This document shows positions 1-11,300 of a stretch of DNA of 64,000 bases, in pieces. Under the pieces are notes generated by a model. That model made no database searches and was not told the origin of the DNA. It saw nothing but the letters and a program-made list of their open reading frames with translations. The stretch covers positions 9,545,387-9,609,386 of the forward strand of contig OU612069.1 in NCBI GenBank assembly GCA_914767715.1. The letters run 5' to 3'. Made by a program: the position numbers and the translations under genes. This DNA is from Membranipora membranacea. Its lineage: Eukaryota > Bryozoa > Gymnolaemata > Cheilostomatida > Membraniporidae. Numbering within the stretch: the stretch's first letter is position 1; each line of letters starts with the position of its first letter.

Positions 1-209
1 CTTTATAATAAAAAAATTAATATTATATGAATAAATATTTGTTATTTTATTTTTTTATTGAAGATTGTCCTCCAATCTTATTTCATGAAGCATATCCCAC
101 CTCACAGCCATTCCTTAAGGCTCTGCTCTGCTTCATATCATCACTTACAGTAGCATAGCAGTTGTAGGAGAAGGCGATAGCTTGCTGCTGACTTACACGT
201 CCTTTTTAG
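1..209. other. AT-rich leader, nothing recognised
   Basis: Strongly AT-rich at the left edge and then mixed sequence. I see no reading frame or repeat that I can support. It may be intron upstream of the candidate exon at 210. Confidence 0.4.
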
Positions 210-479
210 ATGCTCCTGACCTTGATGCTCATTCTAGGTTTCATTCACTGTATTGTCTTATATTTCTTGAGGATAGAAAAATGTTCAAAAGCTGAAAAAG
301 GTAAGATGCTTGATCTGCGGACTTGTGTGATGTTATCATTTAGAGGAGTGATTGGCGTGCTACTAATCTATATGTTATATTGTTGTGCAATGCCAAAGCT
401 GTTTTATTGGAGATTGTGGGCACCTCAACCAACAACTCCCAAACAAAGCAGCATTGGTGCACAAGCTAGCAGCGACTAG
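210..479 (+). CDS. Possible terminal exon of a membrane protein (89 residues, two hydrophobic segments)
   Basis: An open frame starts with ATG directly after a pyrimidine-rich stretch ending in AG at 208-209, so 210 may be a splice acceptor boundary rather than a true start. The product has one hydrophobic segment at about residues 2-20 and another at about residues 43-62, followed by a polar Ser/Gln-rich tail and a TAG stop at 477-479. A possible splice donor (GTAAGATG) lies inside the frame at 301, which would end the exon after residue 30 and leave the second segment untranslated. I do not recognise the family. The reading frame and hydrophobic pattern are seen; gene status is inferred. 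It could be a chance frame. Confidence 0.3.
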   Translation: MLLTLMLILGFIHCIVLYFLRIEKCSKAEKGKMLDLRTCVMLSFRGVIGVLLIYMLYCCAMPKLFYWRLWAPQPTTPKQSSIGAQASSD

Positions 480-1574
480 AGCATTCAGTATTAGCAGCGA
501 GGCTTGATAAAAAACTAAAATGATATTATACATCAACCTGTGACTTCTTCATTGAGCCCACTCTCTAAAAGTTGGCCTTGTGAGAGCTATTTTGTCATCT
601 GGTGTGCCCATTAGCATATAAACTTCGGCATATTAGGAGTTATGACCTCTTCAGAGAAGGTGTGATAACTTCAAAATTAAAGTTTTTGTCCGGTAAATTT
701 TATTTATCTCATTGTTTTTGCCCTTGTTATCATCAGAAAATTATGTTGATCAGGTTGATCTGAAACGGATATTTTATTCCACTCTCTTCTATTTATTTAA
801 TCTGAGATCGATCAGAAATCGGAACATCAAGTCAGTTAAGACCTCGCTGCTACTCTGAAATCGTTCTAATTATTTAATTTTGTGTGCATGTGTGATCATC
901 GTAATATTTTGTGTTGTTTGATAATCTACTTCTCATTCTCTGACTACCAAGCTAAATGGTATCACTGGTTTTGTAACAAGATTACTACATGTTAATTATA
1001 CATGTGATCCAGATTGCTTACGCTCCCCACCCATGTCTGGTTGTTAGTTTTGGCTATCATCAGAGGAGTGTTTGATATTGGAATGCCACAAAATCTCACT
1101 TGAAGTCTGGAGTCAAAATGGCACCAAGATATCGGATACATTCTGGCAATTCACTAAAAATAAGTTGCTTGTTATGCATGTTAGATTCCATCCATGCAGC
1201 CATACAGGGATTCGTATCAAAGAATGGATCTTCATAGTACCATTTTTCTCTTTGATTACATAATCAAGGTGCTCTCTAAAAATTTCTTTACTAGATAAAA
1301 CAGTAAGGATTCTGATCACAACAACTTGACTGGGGTGGTGTTAATAACTTATTTTTCATTATTTAAATCATTTTATAGAATTTATTACTCAGTAGATGTT
1401 AATTTAGAGTTGAGGTTAATTATTCAGTTATAGATTTTGTTGTGATTTATCGAGTGTCCTTCATTTTATGTGTTTTGTCCTATTTTATTTGATAGCCTAA
1501 CTCAATATTCTACGTTGAGGTGAATATATAGCGAATTGAGTGCCTTAGCAGTTTAGTTTGTGTGTTTGCAGTAG

Positions 1575-1640
1575 CCCAATGTGTTGCCTCTGATTGGTTG
1601 AGTCTCACTCAACCCAACCAATCGGAGCCAACACATTGGT
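1575..1640. repeat. Foldback repeat, CCAATGTGTTGG...CCAACACATTGG family
   Basis: The two halves are near-perfect inverted copies around a short loop. The same core (AATGTGTTGGCTCTGATTGG and its complement) recurs at 12160-12225, 18472-18530, 21940-22255, 22672-22745, 27413-27440 and 61205-61510. It is therefore a dispersed short inverted-repeat family (MITE-like). Confidence 0.75.
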
Positions 1641-1702
1641 AGCTTCCTGTAAAACAGCTGAGGAACTTAGGCTTTTTATGCATAGAAGTTCTTGAGTGTT
1701 TG

Positions 1703-1744
1703 CCATAGAGTTATTATATACTATACTATATGATAACTCTATGG
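1703..1744. repeat. Small hairpin
   Basis: CCATAGAGTTAT and ATAACTCTATGG flank an AT-rich loop. It is a local inverted repeat with no further assignment. Confidence 0.6.
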
Positions 1745-2600
1745 TGTTTGCTGCACCTTTGATGTGATGCAATCATTCTCTGGCATGACAAACTCTGATG
1801 TGACATGACCTGACACAAACACCTGCCTTTCAAGATGAATCAAATGATTCTCCTTTTCTGAAGTGTGTGACAAAATCTTTGCTGTTTCAATCCTCACTCA
1901 GTCTTCTTGTAACTCTTGTTTTCAATGGTGGTTGCTCCAAAGAAAAAAATACAGTCTCAGCAGTTACCATCCCTACAAGCGAATACGATAGAAATTTTTG
2001 AATCTGCATAGCACTCTCAAATCTGCCCCAGTCAAAGAAATCAAAATTTTAATATTTCACTTCGACAATCCCTGAATCGTTCGCTCCTTTACATGCTCAG
2101 GTGCATGTATATCTATCTTTTACCAAGGTCTATGACAACTGACTGCTTCTTATTATCATGCTATGGATCTAAAATTTCCGTTTGCTTTCATATTCTTATT
2201 TAAACAGTGAATCGGCTTCACCACAGTTGTTTGGAGTGACATCGCTCTGTGGTAATTTAGAAGTGCCCACGCTAAATAGTCTTAGCTTATTATTTGGAAA
2301 TCAGTGAATATGTCAGCATTAGTTTTGAAAGTCACCAGGAGTTCAATTGGAGGAGTTGGACTCATTGAACAAAAACTCATCACTTGATATTAATAATATT
2401 TATGGTACATGACGGGTACGTGGTGTTAATATATATGATCTGTCCTCAGAGTGACCCTAGAGTGACGAACCCAGAGTGTCCATCATCTATACCCAGATGA
2501 TTGATTAGGATAGATGACACAAATGTCAGGCGAGGTTGATTAACCAGGATAAAAGCACCCCCCAGGGTCTAATTTCCTTGGAACTTATGCATTTTTATAG

Positions 2601-4112
2601 ACTCCACCAGAGAGACCATCCTCACCACGACCTATGACCCCTGAAAACACCCCTAAAGAAGATAGTGTGGCTGTCATCGCTGACTTGGTGAATAACCTCC
2701 AGCCACCGAGCCGACACACGTCTGACTCCAGCAGTGACAGCGGCAGAGGCTCCTCGGAATTCTCCAAACCTGGTGAGCTATAAAGATGGCTACTTACATC
2801 AAGACTACTACACTGTTATCATGTGTATCTCTGATTTTAGAGTCAATTTAGTATGTGTACCTAACATGTCCAGGCACCTAATTAACTAAATTGGCCACGG
2901 GACATCACACCGAATTCCTTCTGATGAACTCATTCGAAGTGAATTAATATTCACTCTCTATCAAACAGAGATATACATGCAATTGTTTATCATGTCATCA
3001 GCGTTAGAAATGCGACTACATTATTGTATGTTCGGTCAATGTATTAGATTTGATCAGTGAGGCACTCTTTTTATTCACAGCCTTCATTCATCGATTAAAA
3101 TTTCCTTTGTTATTATTGAGTTTTTATTTTTAGAGGCACCAAGTAGGCCTCCACCTAAACTTTCATCTGAAAGACCGTCACCAGCACCAAGAGCTGTCCC
3201 TAGACCAGCTGCTAGATCAAACCCGGAACCAGCCGCTCTGCCCACAAAACATGTGGCTCCGCCCACAAAGCCTGCAGCAGCCCCTAAGCCTTCTCTGTGC
3301 AAGGTGGAGCTTATAGCTGGAGATCAGGTGGAGACTATCTCTCTATCTACCAGTTCTAACTATATAAAGCTTATGGATGAAGTTGCAAGGAAGTTCACAT
3401 ACCAGCCAGATACATTCAGTCTGTGGTAAGTAAAGACTGAACATAAAGTCATCGCACTGATACTAACCAGCCTTATCAGACAACCTATCATTTTAACGAT
3501 CATTGATGAATTATTCTAGGCAGGAAAACAAACATACACATACTGGGTGATATTTCTTTCTGTTCCCTGATGACTTTTCAAAAATTCTGTCCCCTCCCGG
3601 ATTTCATCTTTTTGTCAAGTTATCCACCTGCCGAAAGAGAGACAGATTGCCTGGCTCTTCATGTCTGATCTAGCTGTATATGTGTGGGGACTTGGTAATC
3701 TAGTCAACATGTTAGATTATGTCAACAACATGTGCTTAAGTTTAACTTTCCTAGTTTCCTAGTTAGTTGGTGACCGAACGATAGTTCACGCAAAATTTTG
3801 GTTGGCGGATATAGGAATGAAAGCTAGCCTTGAATTTCCCTGTTTCAGGCTTATGCGAACAGGCATTGTTTGCTCCTGCAAATAAGGGTAGTTAATACGT
3901 ATACACACTTTCTGTATTACAATTGCTTTGTCACCACCATGAAAGTGTATTACTAAACAACATTCAGTGCAGTACATGAATAATTCTGTACTTTCAGGTA
4001 CTTGAATAGACAGGGAAGCTACACCGCTATAGAAAACCAGGAGGTTATGGAGCATGTGTGGAAATGGAAAGTCAAGAAAAACCAGCTGACAGTCTATGTG
4101 TTCGGTGTTTGA
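2601..4112 (+). CDS. 3' end of a gene with a proline-rich linker and C-terminal PB1-like domain (three exons)
   Basis: Exons 2601-2772, 3134-3425 and 3998-4112 have clean AG acceptors and GT donors and matching phases (0/1, 1/2, 2/stop), giving 192 residues ending in TGA at 4110-4112. The first part is rich in Ser, Thr and Pro (acidic, with SDSSSDSGRGSS). The second is Pro/Ala-rich with PPPK-type stretches that could bind SH3 domains. The last 80 residues look like a PB1 domain: a lysine in the first strand (CKVELIAGD), then at the position of the OPCA loop YLNRQGSYTAIENQEVMEHV, and a final strand QLTVYVFGV. The acidic OPCA residues are absent, so a basic-face (type II) PB1 partner role is inferred. 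A similar linker plus PB1 occurs in p67phox/NOXA1-type proteins, but no SH3 follows here, so orthology is not claimed. The 5' exons are missing. Confidence 0.7.
2816..2982. repeat. MITE family A copy
   Basis: It carries ATGTGTATCTCTGAT near the left and CAGAGATATACATGC at the right, with AATTCCTT and GAATTAAT cores. The same order of blocks recurs at 6268-6480, 11362-11575, 19845-20176, 20936-21080, 26165-26385, 33898-34090 and 59174-59378. It lies in the intron between the first two PB1-gene exons. Confidence 0.7.
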
Positions 4113-5844
4113 TGGCACCTTGCGCTTGTGTTTGATGGCAAACAGTGTAGGTGCTTGGTGTTTGATTGCCTTGATGCAGTGATCTTTTCTCTGTGATGTA
4201 ACAGTTTATATTTTTATCCAAAGTTTCAACTCTCAACTCTGTGGCAGAGCACAATTGATATATTCCCCTATAGTATTTTTCCGGCAATATATTTTTCCCC
4301 AAGTGACACATCAAAATACTGTGCAAAAGTGTTTTTTAACGATAAAAAACACTTTTATCGTTACAGAATATCACTTGAATGAGACAGAAGCTCTATTTTT
4401 GGATTTCTTATGTTCAAACATTGTGCAAATAGCAATGCCACATTTTCTATATCATGACAGAAGCTCTCAAAAAAAGTTTTTTTAATTCATATCTCGATCA
4501 AAAGTACTATGCAGGACATTATGTCGTTGTTGTTTTTTACCCACTAATAACTACTATGCATCCACTTAAGAAGTCATGTTTTAGTGTAGACATAGACAAA
4601 TCAATCCAAACTTTTCTGATATATATTTTTTTTAACTTTGATTTTTAGCATTAGACATGACATCAATATCTTACTAACATATTTCTAACAAACATTTTTT
4701 TGACCTCATTCAAATTTTGAATGCTCAACTACAGTTGCTCTCCTGGCTTGATATATGAAGGATAAGACTGCACTGCTTTTTTGCAACTAAGATATTCTAC
4801 CCTCAACTTTCAACACATAATTTTTTAGGGCATTCCGCGTCAGGTATTATGAATTCTTATTCTTTCAGTTCAACTTTACGCATTAGTAAATCATACACAT
4901 TTTACAACGAGTCTGAGAAATAAAAAAACTTTACAATTCATGATGTGCCTTCTTTTGGGTGTATAGGTCTCAGTTGCAACTTTAACATGTAATAAGATTG
5001 ACCTCTATTTTACAGGTAACTCCCTGATATCTAGGTCATACCTTACCCAGTGGGCAAAATCTGGTGGTAGCCAGGTCGCTACAACATATCCTGACACGTG
5101 ATACCACGTGGTGTGCTCGTAGGAAATCAAGGGGTTGTGCGACCAATTGAACACGTAGCTACGACGTGTTAACCCCAATGTAGCAATGTGTTAACCAGGT
5201 AACCTAGCACTCTCAGGTGTGTCTTTGTCATTTCATAGTCCCAGAATGAATTAATGTGGAGCAAAATAGCGGCTGATGGATTCATAATGCCCAATTTTCG
5301 GAACAGGCTGAAGCAGTTTCCAATCATGAAGTTTTCATCTAAAATGTTAATGTATGCTGTTTATGACTGTCTCAGATCTCCATTTTAGAGTCAAGCTGGC
5401 ACTTCTAATGCATGTTACATTATGAGGGGGAAATCGTCGAGGATGATATTTTGTCTCCGTAGCGTAGGTCTAAAAAATTCAAACTTAGTTCCGTTATTGA
5501 ACGAACAATAGGCTCCAACAACTTCAAATATTTGAAACATGTTGACGCCGGTGTTTATACATCAAAATCCAGAAGATTGAGAGCAGGACTAGCCAATAGA
5601 AGATGGGCTCTTATCTGATTGGCTCTAGGGTCAGGGTCGAGCTGACTATTGTCTATATGGTAGGCAGCACCCAATGAGCTTTGGTGTACGGGTAGTTTTA
5701 TGGCCTCAGACTATCCTGCAGCAGAGTGTGTTCAAATGACCATCGTCGATCATATTATTTGATCCACTCAGGCAGCAGTTGGATCAATACCTCTCAACAC
5801 ATGACATTGCCATGAAACAAACCTTGCACGATTATTGTGCTGCC
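4113..5844. other. Intergenic region downstream of the PB1-like gene
   Basis: No supported gene. It is AT-rich, with scattered short frames lacking splice context. An AATAAA lies at 4919-4924. Confidence 0.5.
4919..4924 (+). terminator. Candidate poly(A) signal AATAAA
   Basis: A canonical hexamer about 800 nt after the stop at 4112. It is the clearest such signal I noticed downstream of the PB1-like gene. Use is unproven. Confidence 0.3.
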
Positions 5845-6045
5845 TCAGCGCAACATGTCAATCATAGCGATATGCTGTCCATTTAGATGTAACTTTACAG
5901 GCCTATTGTTGTGCTCGAAATTGAGCTGAATGCTGCCAGTTTTGCGGATATTGAACGTTGTGTCTGACATGCCAAGTGGCACTGGAATTACTACTCCGAG
6001 CATGTCATTGTTATCCTGCTCAGGATAAGATGGGCGTGGAGGCAC
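5845..6045 (-). other. Unexplained minus-strand reading frame, 66 residues
   Basis: Read on the minus strand, a frame runs from just inside the first exon of the large gene to a stop at about 5842-5844. A possible acceptor AG precedes it. The composition looks protein-like rather than low-complexity, ending with an alternating strand pattern (IRKTGSIQLNF, then VKLHLNGQHIAMID). This loosely recalls the C-terminal strands of capsid-like genes carried by Polinton-type elements, but the resemblance is too weak to call. It overlaps the start of the large gene by 16 bp, so it is a relic, a promoter-region coincidence, or the last exon of an antisense transcript. Confidence 0.2.
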
Positions 6046-8319
6046 TCACAATGGTTCTTGGTGTGGTACTAGTGATGTTGACTGCTCTGCACTTGCCACC
6101 TGTGTAAGTAATTACCTCATTCTTTATCACAAGACATTGCAATGAGGCAAGCTAGTGAGTTCTCGAGATCCATCGAGACGAACAAGCCAAGGTTGTGACA
6201 TTGTTTTGGCTACAATAGCGTGTGAACTCCACAGCACAATGTGCAGGTGTTGCCGGATCTGTGTTCAAGCCAGACTGACATTGAGATTTCTCTATTATGT
6301 GTATCTCTGATCTTTAGAGTCAATTTAGTGGCAGGACCTAACATGTACCCACCCCTAATTAATAAAATTGAACATGGGTCGACACACCAAATTCCTTGTG
6401 ATGGTACTACTACTTAGTGAATTAATTCACTCTCTATTGATCAGAGATATATATGCAATAGATAGTATATCACGTGATCAGTATGTGTTCAAGCAGCTCC
6501 TATATTGTAAGGTTGTCATGTCTGCCACTAGGCTCCCTGCTGCCACTTGTGTTTTCAGTTTGCATGCATGTGTGTACATAAAAAACTGTTTCAGGCTCTA
6601 TAGGCATATTACACTGAATCATTCTTTATCAATTAATTTGTAGTACTATACCACACTATCAGTATATACACCTCTTCGGTCTTGCTGGATCAGTGTGTCT
6701 CGCTATAGTGTTAGATTTATATCTCTTCCAATACCGGTATAACAACCAATTAAGTCTTTGTCAGGAGCAGGAGTATATATAAGGTCAAGGGCAGCCTAAA
6801 GACTATTGCCAAAGAGTAAAGCATGTTATAGTCAGGCAGTTACTTACGATAAAGTTGTGTCAGATTTGCATGGTAAAAATATTCTATGCATTACTTGTCA
6901 TGAATTATTGATGGCGGAAAGAATGCCTTCAATAAAGGGAAGGTAACTCCACTTCTCTGCATAATGATGTCATATTAACGCCAGTTGGAGCATTGAATTT
7001 TTTTACAATGCAAATCTGACACAACTTTATGATAAGTAACTGCCTGACTATAACATGCCTTGGTATTTGGGTAGTCTTTAAAATAATCATAATTTTAATA
7101 CTTTGACAGAACTGCGACTACCGATTCCTTGCCTTATGACAACACAAAATGTGTAAAATCACATCAGTTTCACAATGGAGATCTGGGTAACTATTACAGA
7201 GGCACAGCAAACATCGGGCTGTTCGGCAGACTCTGCAATGGCAGCCGCTCTGAGTAAGTCTTCAAATCTCAAACTGGGTCTCTCAATGTCTAGTCTAGAG
7301 GGGTGAGCCTTTGTATTGATTGTATTGTAGGGTCAGACCTAGAGCTGCGCCAATTTTTAAACGGCAAAACAAGTTGATACTACAATCATGAATTTATTAT
7401 AACCATCTCACTATTTATTATTTATGATAAACATGCTCACAAGAATCACCTCAAACAGATTCAGTTCATCAAACTTTAGCTGACATTGTAATGCATCTCC
7501 CATAAATTTAGTTCACCACTCAGGGCTCTCAACCACTCAGATTTAGTCTGAGTTACTCAATTTTTGTGTGTTCAACTGATGAGGGGATTTTGGAATATGA
7601 GCTAAAAACTCAGATTTTGTCTCAAATTTGTATACGTTTGGGAACTCCTCCTAGTTTGCCCTCATTTTATGATTATAAAGAAACTTTTTGATGTTGTAAT
7701 AATATATGGAACACAATAACAAGGATGCAGTTTACAGTGGTTCTACATTGAACATCTGCTAACAACTCTAAAATCCGAAAGGTTCATCTTAAGAGATCTA
7801 AATTGTTCTCTCGGCTGCGTCGACCAATCCCGTATAAGATGCTTCCAGAGCCCACATACCCTCAGCTGTTTATGCACAAGACGCTTCACGCCTTTGAGAT
7901 GCCACTAACCGATAATGGCAAAACTTAGGCTTTGAATCCTCGATGGTCGAGAGCCCTGACACCACAGTTGCATCATCTTATGTTATGTCTTATAATAATA
8001 TACTAAAAATCTAAGAATAAAAACATGTCAAATCTTTTCCCGTTTTTTTATGTCCCAAGATCCCTTCTCTAAGTCATCCTTTTAACCAATTGCAAATGTC
8101 ATTTTGACCACAGCCTTGTTATCAACTGCAAAAACTAAAAACTAATTTTTGTCACAATTTTAATCTTTAGTGATGAATTGTATACATGGTCAAGGCACAA
8201 TAAATACTGCCGATGGTCTGCAGTGAAGTTTGTAGGAGACAGGAGAATGAACACACACGCTGCCTGGTGCTATGATGAGGATAATAACGAGATGGAATGT
8301 GAGATCTATCCCTGCCACT
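6030..8319 (+). CDS. Exons 1-3: signal peptide and kringle domain
   Basis: Exons 6030-6103, 7110-7253 and 8171-8319 encode residues 1-122. Exon 1 is almost entirely a hydrophobic leader ([16 protein letters not shown]), and its donor is a consensus GTAAGT. Exons 2 and 3 give six cysteines at about residues 39, 67, 86, 106, 116 and 121, with YYRGT after the first, YCRW at the third, AWCY at the fourth and ECEIYPC at the end. This spacing, over about 83 residues, is the kringle pattern. In known proteins kringles bind ligands such as lysine side chains; whether this one does cannot be seen. A domain split across two exons by a phase-2 intron is normal for kringles. Confidence 0.8.
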
Positions 8320-11300
8320 GTAAGTGCTATATTTATAACATCATTAGAACTGATATTTCAGAGATCCAACTCCAATAACGACGCGGTGGATGGGAAAAGT
8401 ATGAGGGGGAGGTATGTTTGCAACAGCAAAATGTTCTATGAAAAACTGAGGCATGTTATTTACCCAAGACGAGTAAAGTAATCGTGGGAGGGAATGTTCC
8501 CCTTTCCGCCTTTGTTAAAAATGGAGAAAATTCATGCTAATCAATGTCTTTAAACTATATGAGCTCCCGCCTTAGCTTGCGATATTTAGTGCTAGCTAGC
8601 ATATTGTCACCCCAAAATAGCTAGTTTCAACTTGAGCTAATGTTTACTCTTCAATGGTAGATCCCGTGTTAGTGCTCAAACTTTGCCTGGGTTGCTGGCG
8701 CTGGCATTTCTTTATAAACCACATCCCAAGAGTATCGAGTTATCGAATTCGAATAATTTGTTTACCTTTTCAAAAAACACAACTTACTCATGACATCCCT
8801 TTGATATGAATTTATGGCTCAGCGGTAAAATATATGCGTGGCTATTTGTGGAGATATGCCGTCAATATAAAGCTTTATGTCAGGATCTAATTAAAAACAT
8901 AAATCTGGCAGCTTTTACATTATGCATTGATTGATGTCCCAGTAACGACCATCAAGATCTCAGGCAAGCTGCTTGACAAAAATTTACCAGGGTCAGCTAT
9001 AACAGATTCTGAACTTGTGGACCAATCAAAGATGAGAAATGCGGTCCAGCAACCATACGTAAATAGCCGTACGCTTGTTCAGGGTCAGATATGTTCCCCT
9101 CATCCATAATATAATATATATCAGTGTGACATTCCCTTTTCACAGCTGATGGGCCAGGTTCTGAGAGTCAGACTACATATATAGGGAGAACGCACTTATC
9201 CATTCATTCTAAGACTATGGTGGTATACTACCGAGGAGTCCCAGGAGCAGATAAGCTGTACTACACTTACTATCCGAGGAGTATACAATGCATTGTCGAC
9301 AGGGCGCCATATGATGTATACACTGACAATACTATACCGGAGAACATCCAATCTTATAGAGGCGATGTAAGTCTATTTATCTTTTGAATGTACACTCCCG
9401 CAATGTCCAGTCCTATCTAAAGTAAAGTGGTAAGGTATTGATGATGTGAAAAGTTTTTGGACTAAATGATAATAATGCCCAACTTTTGGATACTAGCGAT
9501 AAAAAAATGTTTATGTTTAAGATTAAAATGGGTGTTAACATGTGTGAAAAAAGCGCATCATCTATATTAGATTTAATTATCAGTGGACTTCACCTAGCCC
9601 TGTGACAAGCCTACACTGTACCCAGTAACCTACCATGTCCAGAAATACAGAATACATTCTTATTTTGTAGTATTTATTGTGTTTTTTGTTCTTTTATCAG
9701 ATGATCATTGAGAATGTATTTCTGAATATATATGTAAAGAATAGAAGACTAGACGAGAACCACCTAACAGCCGATCAGTACAGCGGAAAGATTGGGTGTA
9801 TCAAAAACCAGAAATATATCTCAGCATCTATCAAACAAGGTAGTATCATTTCTCTGTAGTGTTAATGTTGGTTGAGGTGGTAGTGGTGTTGGCAGAAGTG
9901 GCTGTGACGGGTATCAGTGGTCATTGCGGTGTTGTTAGTTGTAGTGGTGGTGTTGTTAGTTGTAGTGGTGGTGTTGTTAGTTGTAGTGGTGGTGTGGTGG
10001 TGGTGGTGTGGTAATTGCAAACTAAAGATCAGGGTAATCCTAGATCAAGATTGATCCAAATTGACTTTCTTGGAATTGCATCCCTTCACTCATAAGCCAT
10101 AGCTTATCAGTAGTATTGTAGTAGTAGTGTTATTGTTGACAGTGGTGGTTGTAACAGTGAAGCAGTATTGGTTGCGTAGGGTGAACTGATAGTTGTGTAA
10201 GTTGCATTGGTGCTGTCAGTGGTTTCCTTAGTGGGTTAGTTAGTGGGTTGTAATGGCGGTAGTGGTTATGACAGGCCGGGGTATCGGTGTTAGTAGTATT
10301 TTCGGTGGTGTTAGTGGTGATGTTGTAGGTGCCGTTTATTGAACCTGATGTTCGAAATGATTGAACAGTATTTTGCTATAGCATTGTGAAGGTGGTGTCT
10401 CATCTGACATTTGACAACAAGGTATTTGTGACTTTGGGAAAGAGCCAGGGGGGTCTTTCAATTAGAAAGAGTGGTCCTTTACTAAAGCAAATTATCACTA
10501 TCACATCGCTCAAAATTATCACTCACTTGGTGTTTCAATTAGAGAAAATCGCTCCCAAATCGCTCAATCACAATGTATAACATAGTTCCATCAAGTGACT
10601 GAGCGATCTGAAAGCGAGGCCCCTAGCAGGTATCGCTCACTCACTGAGTGAGCGATAAGATTGCGATTTTGGCTGTTTCTAATGGAAAGACCCCCTTGTA
10701 TCCCACTTCTGGCTCAATATCACAGGCTGCTTGGTGTCATGTCATTATATAGCTTTGAGTGTTTATAATAGCATTGAAAGCTGTGATAGCATATAGCTTA
10801 TGTGATAAAAGCTTTGCTCTAACACCTGTCTGTGTTGGTACTGGCCTTATGATCGCTTCTCGGCCTATTGGCTAAGATCAAAATGTCACTGCCAACGGAC
10901 AATTAGTGCCTGTTTCAGTTTTTGGCAGCTTGCTGCACACTCACAATTAGGAGGTCCTCTATGGCCTCACCTCTAAGGATGCATTCTAGTTTTCTAGGAA
11001 GTTTTGTGTCCCTCTTTAGGGGCAGCCCACCCTCTGTTTTGTCATAAACAGGGCCTTATGACCAGTGGCTTTTCAACATTGGCCTTAGGGTGAATGATCA
11101 CCCCAAAGCTACTTTTATAAATATCACTGCTCATACTGCTGTTGTGGTTGTAGATACCCTGACTGATTTCTTGCATTGGGAATGTCAGCCCAACAGTGCA
11201 TTCTGTACGATTACGGACTGTGGAGGATTCTGGTCTGACAAAGAGTACAGGTACAGTGGTAGAGAACCTAAAGGGAGACACTTCTATAGAGAAGCGCTAA

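Larger units (their letters stand above)
480..2600. other. Non-coding stretch upstream of the PB1-like exons
   Basis: No exon with convincing acceptor, open frame and donor was found. It holds the short inverted repeats at 1575-1640 and 1703-1744 and otherwise AT-rich unique sequence. The upstream exons of the gene ending at 4112 should lie here or left of the window, but I could not identify them. Confidence 0.5.

Noticed and set aside
1925-1980. Possible first exon starting MVVAPKKK
   Set aside because: An ATG-led frame exists but no acceptable donor in the right phase was found before the stop.
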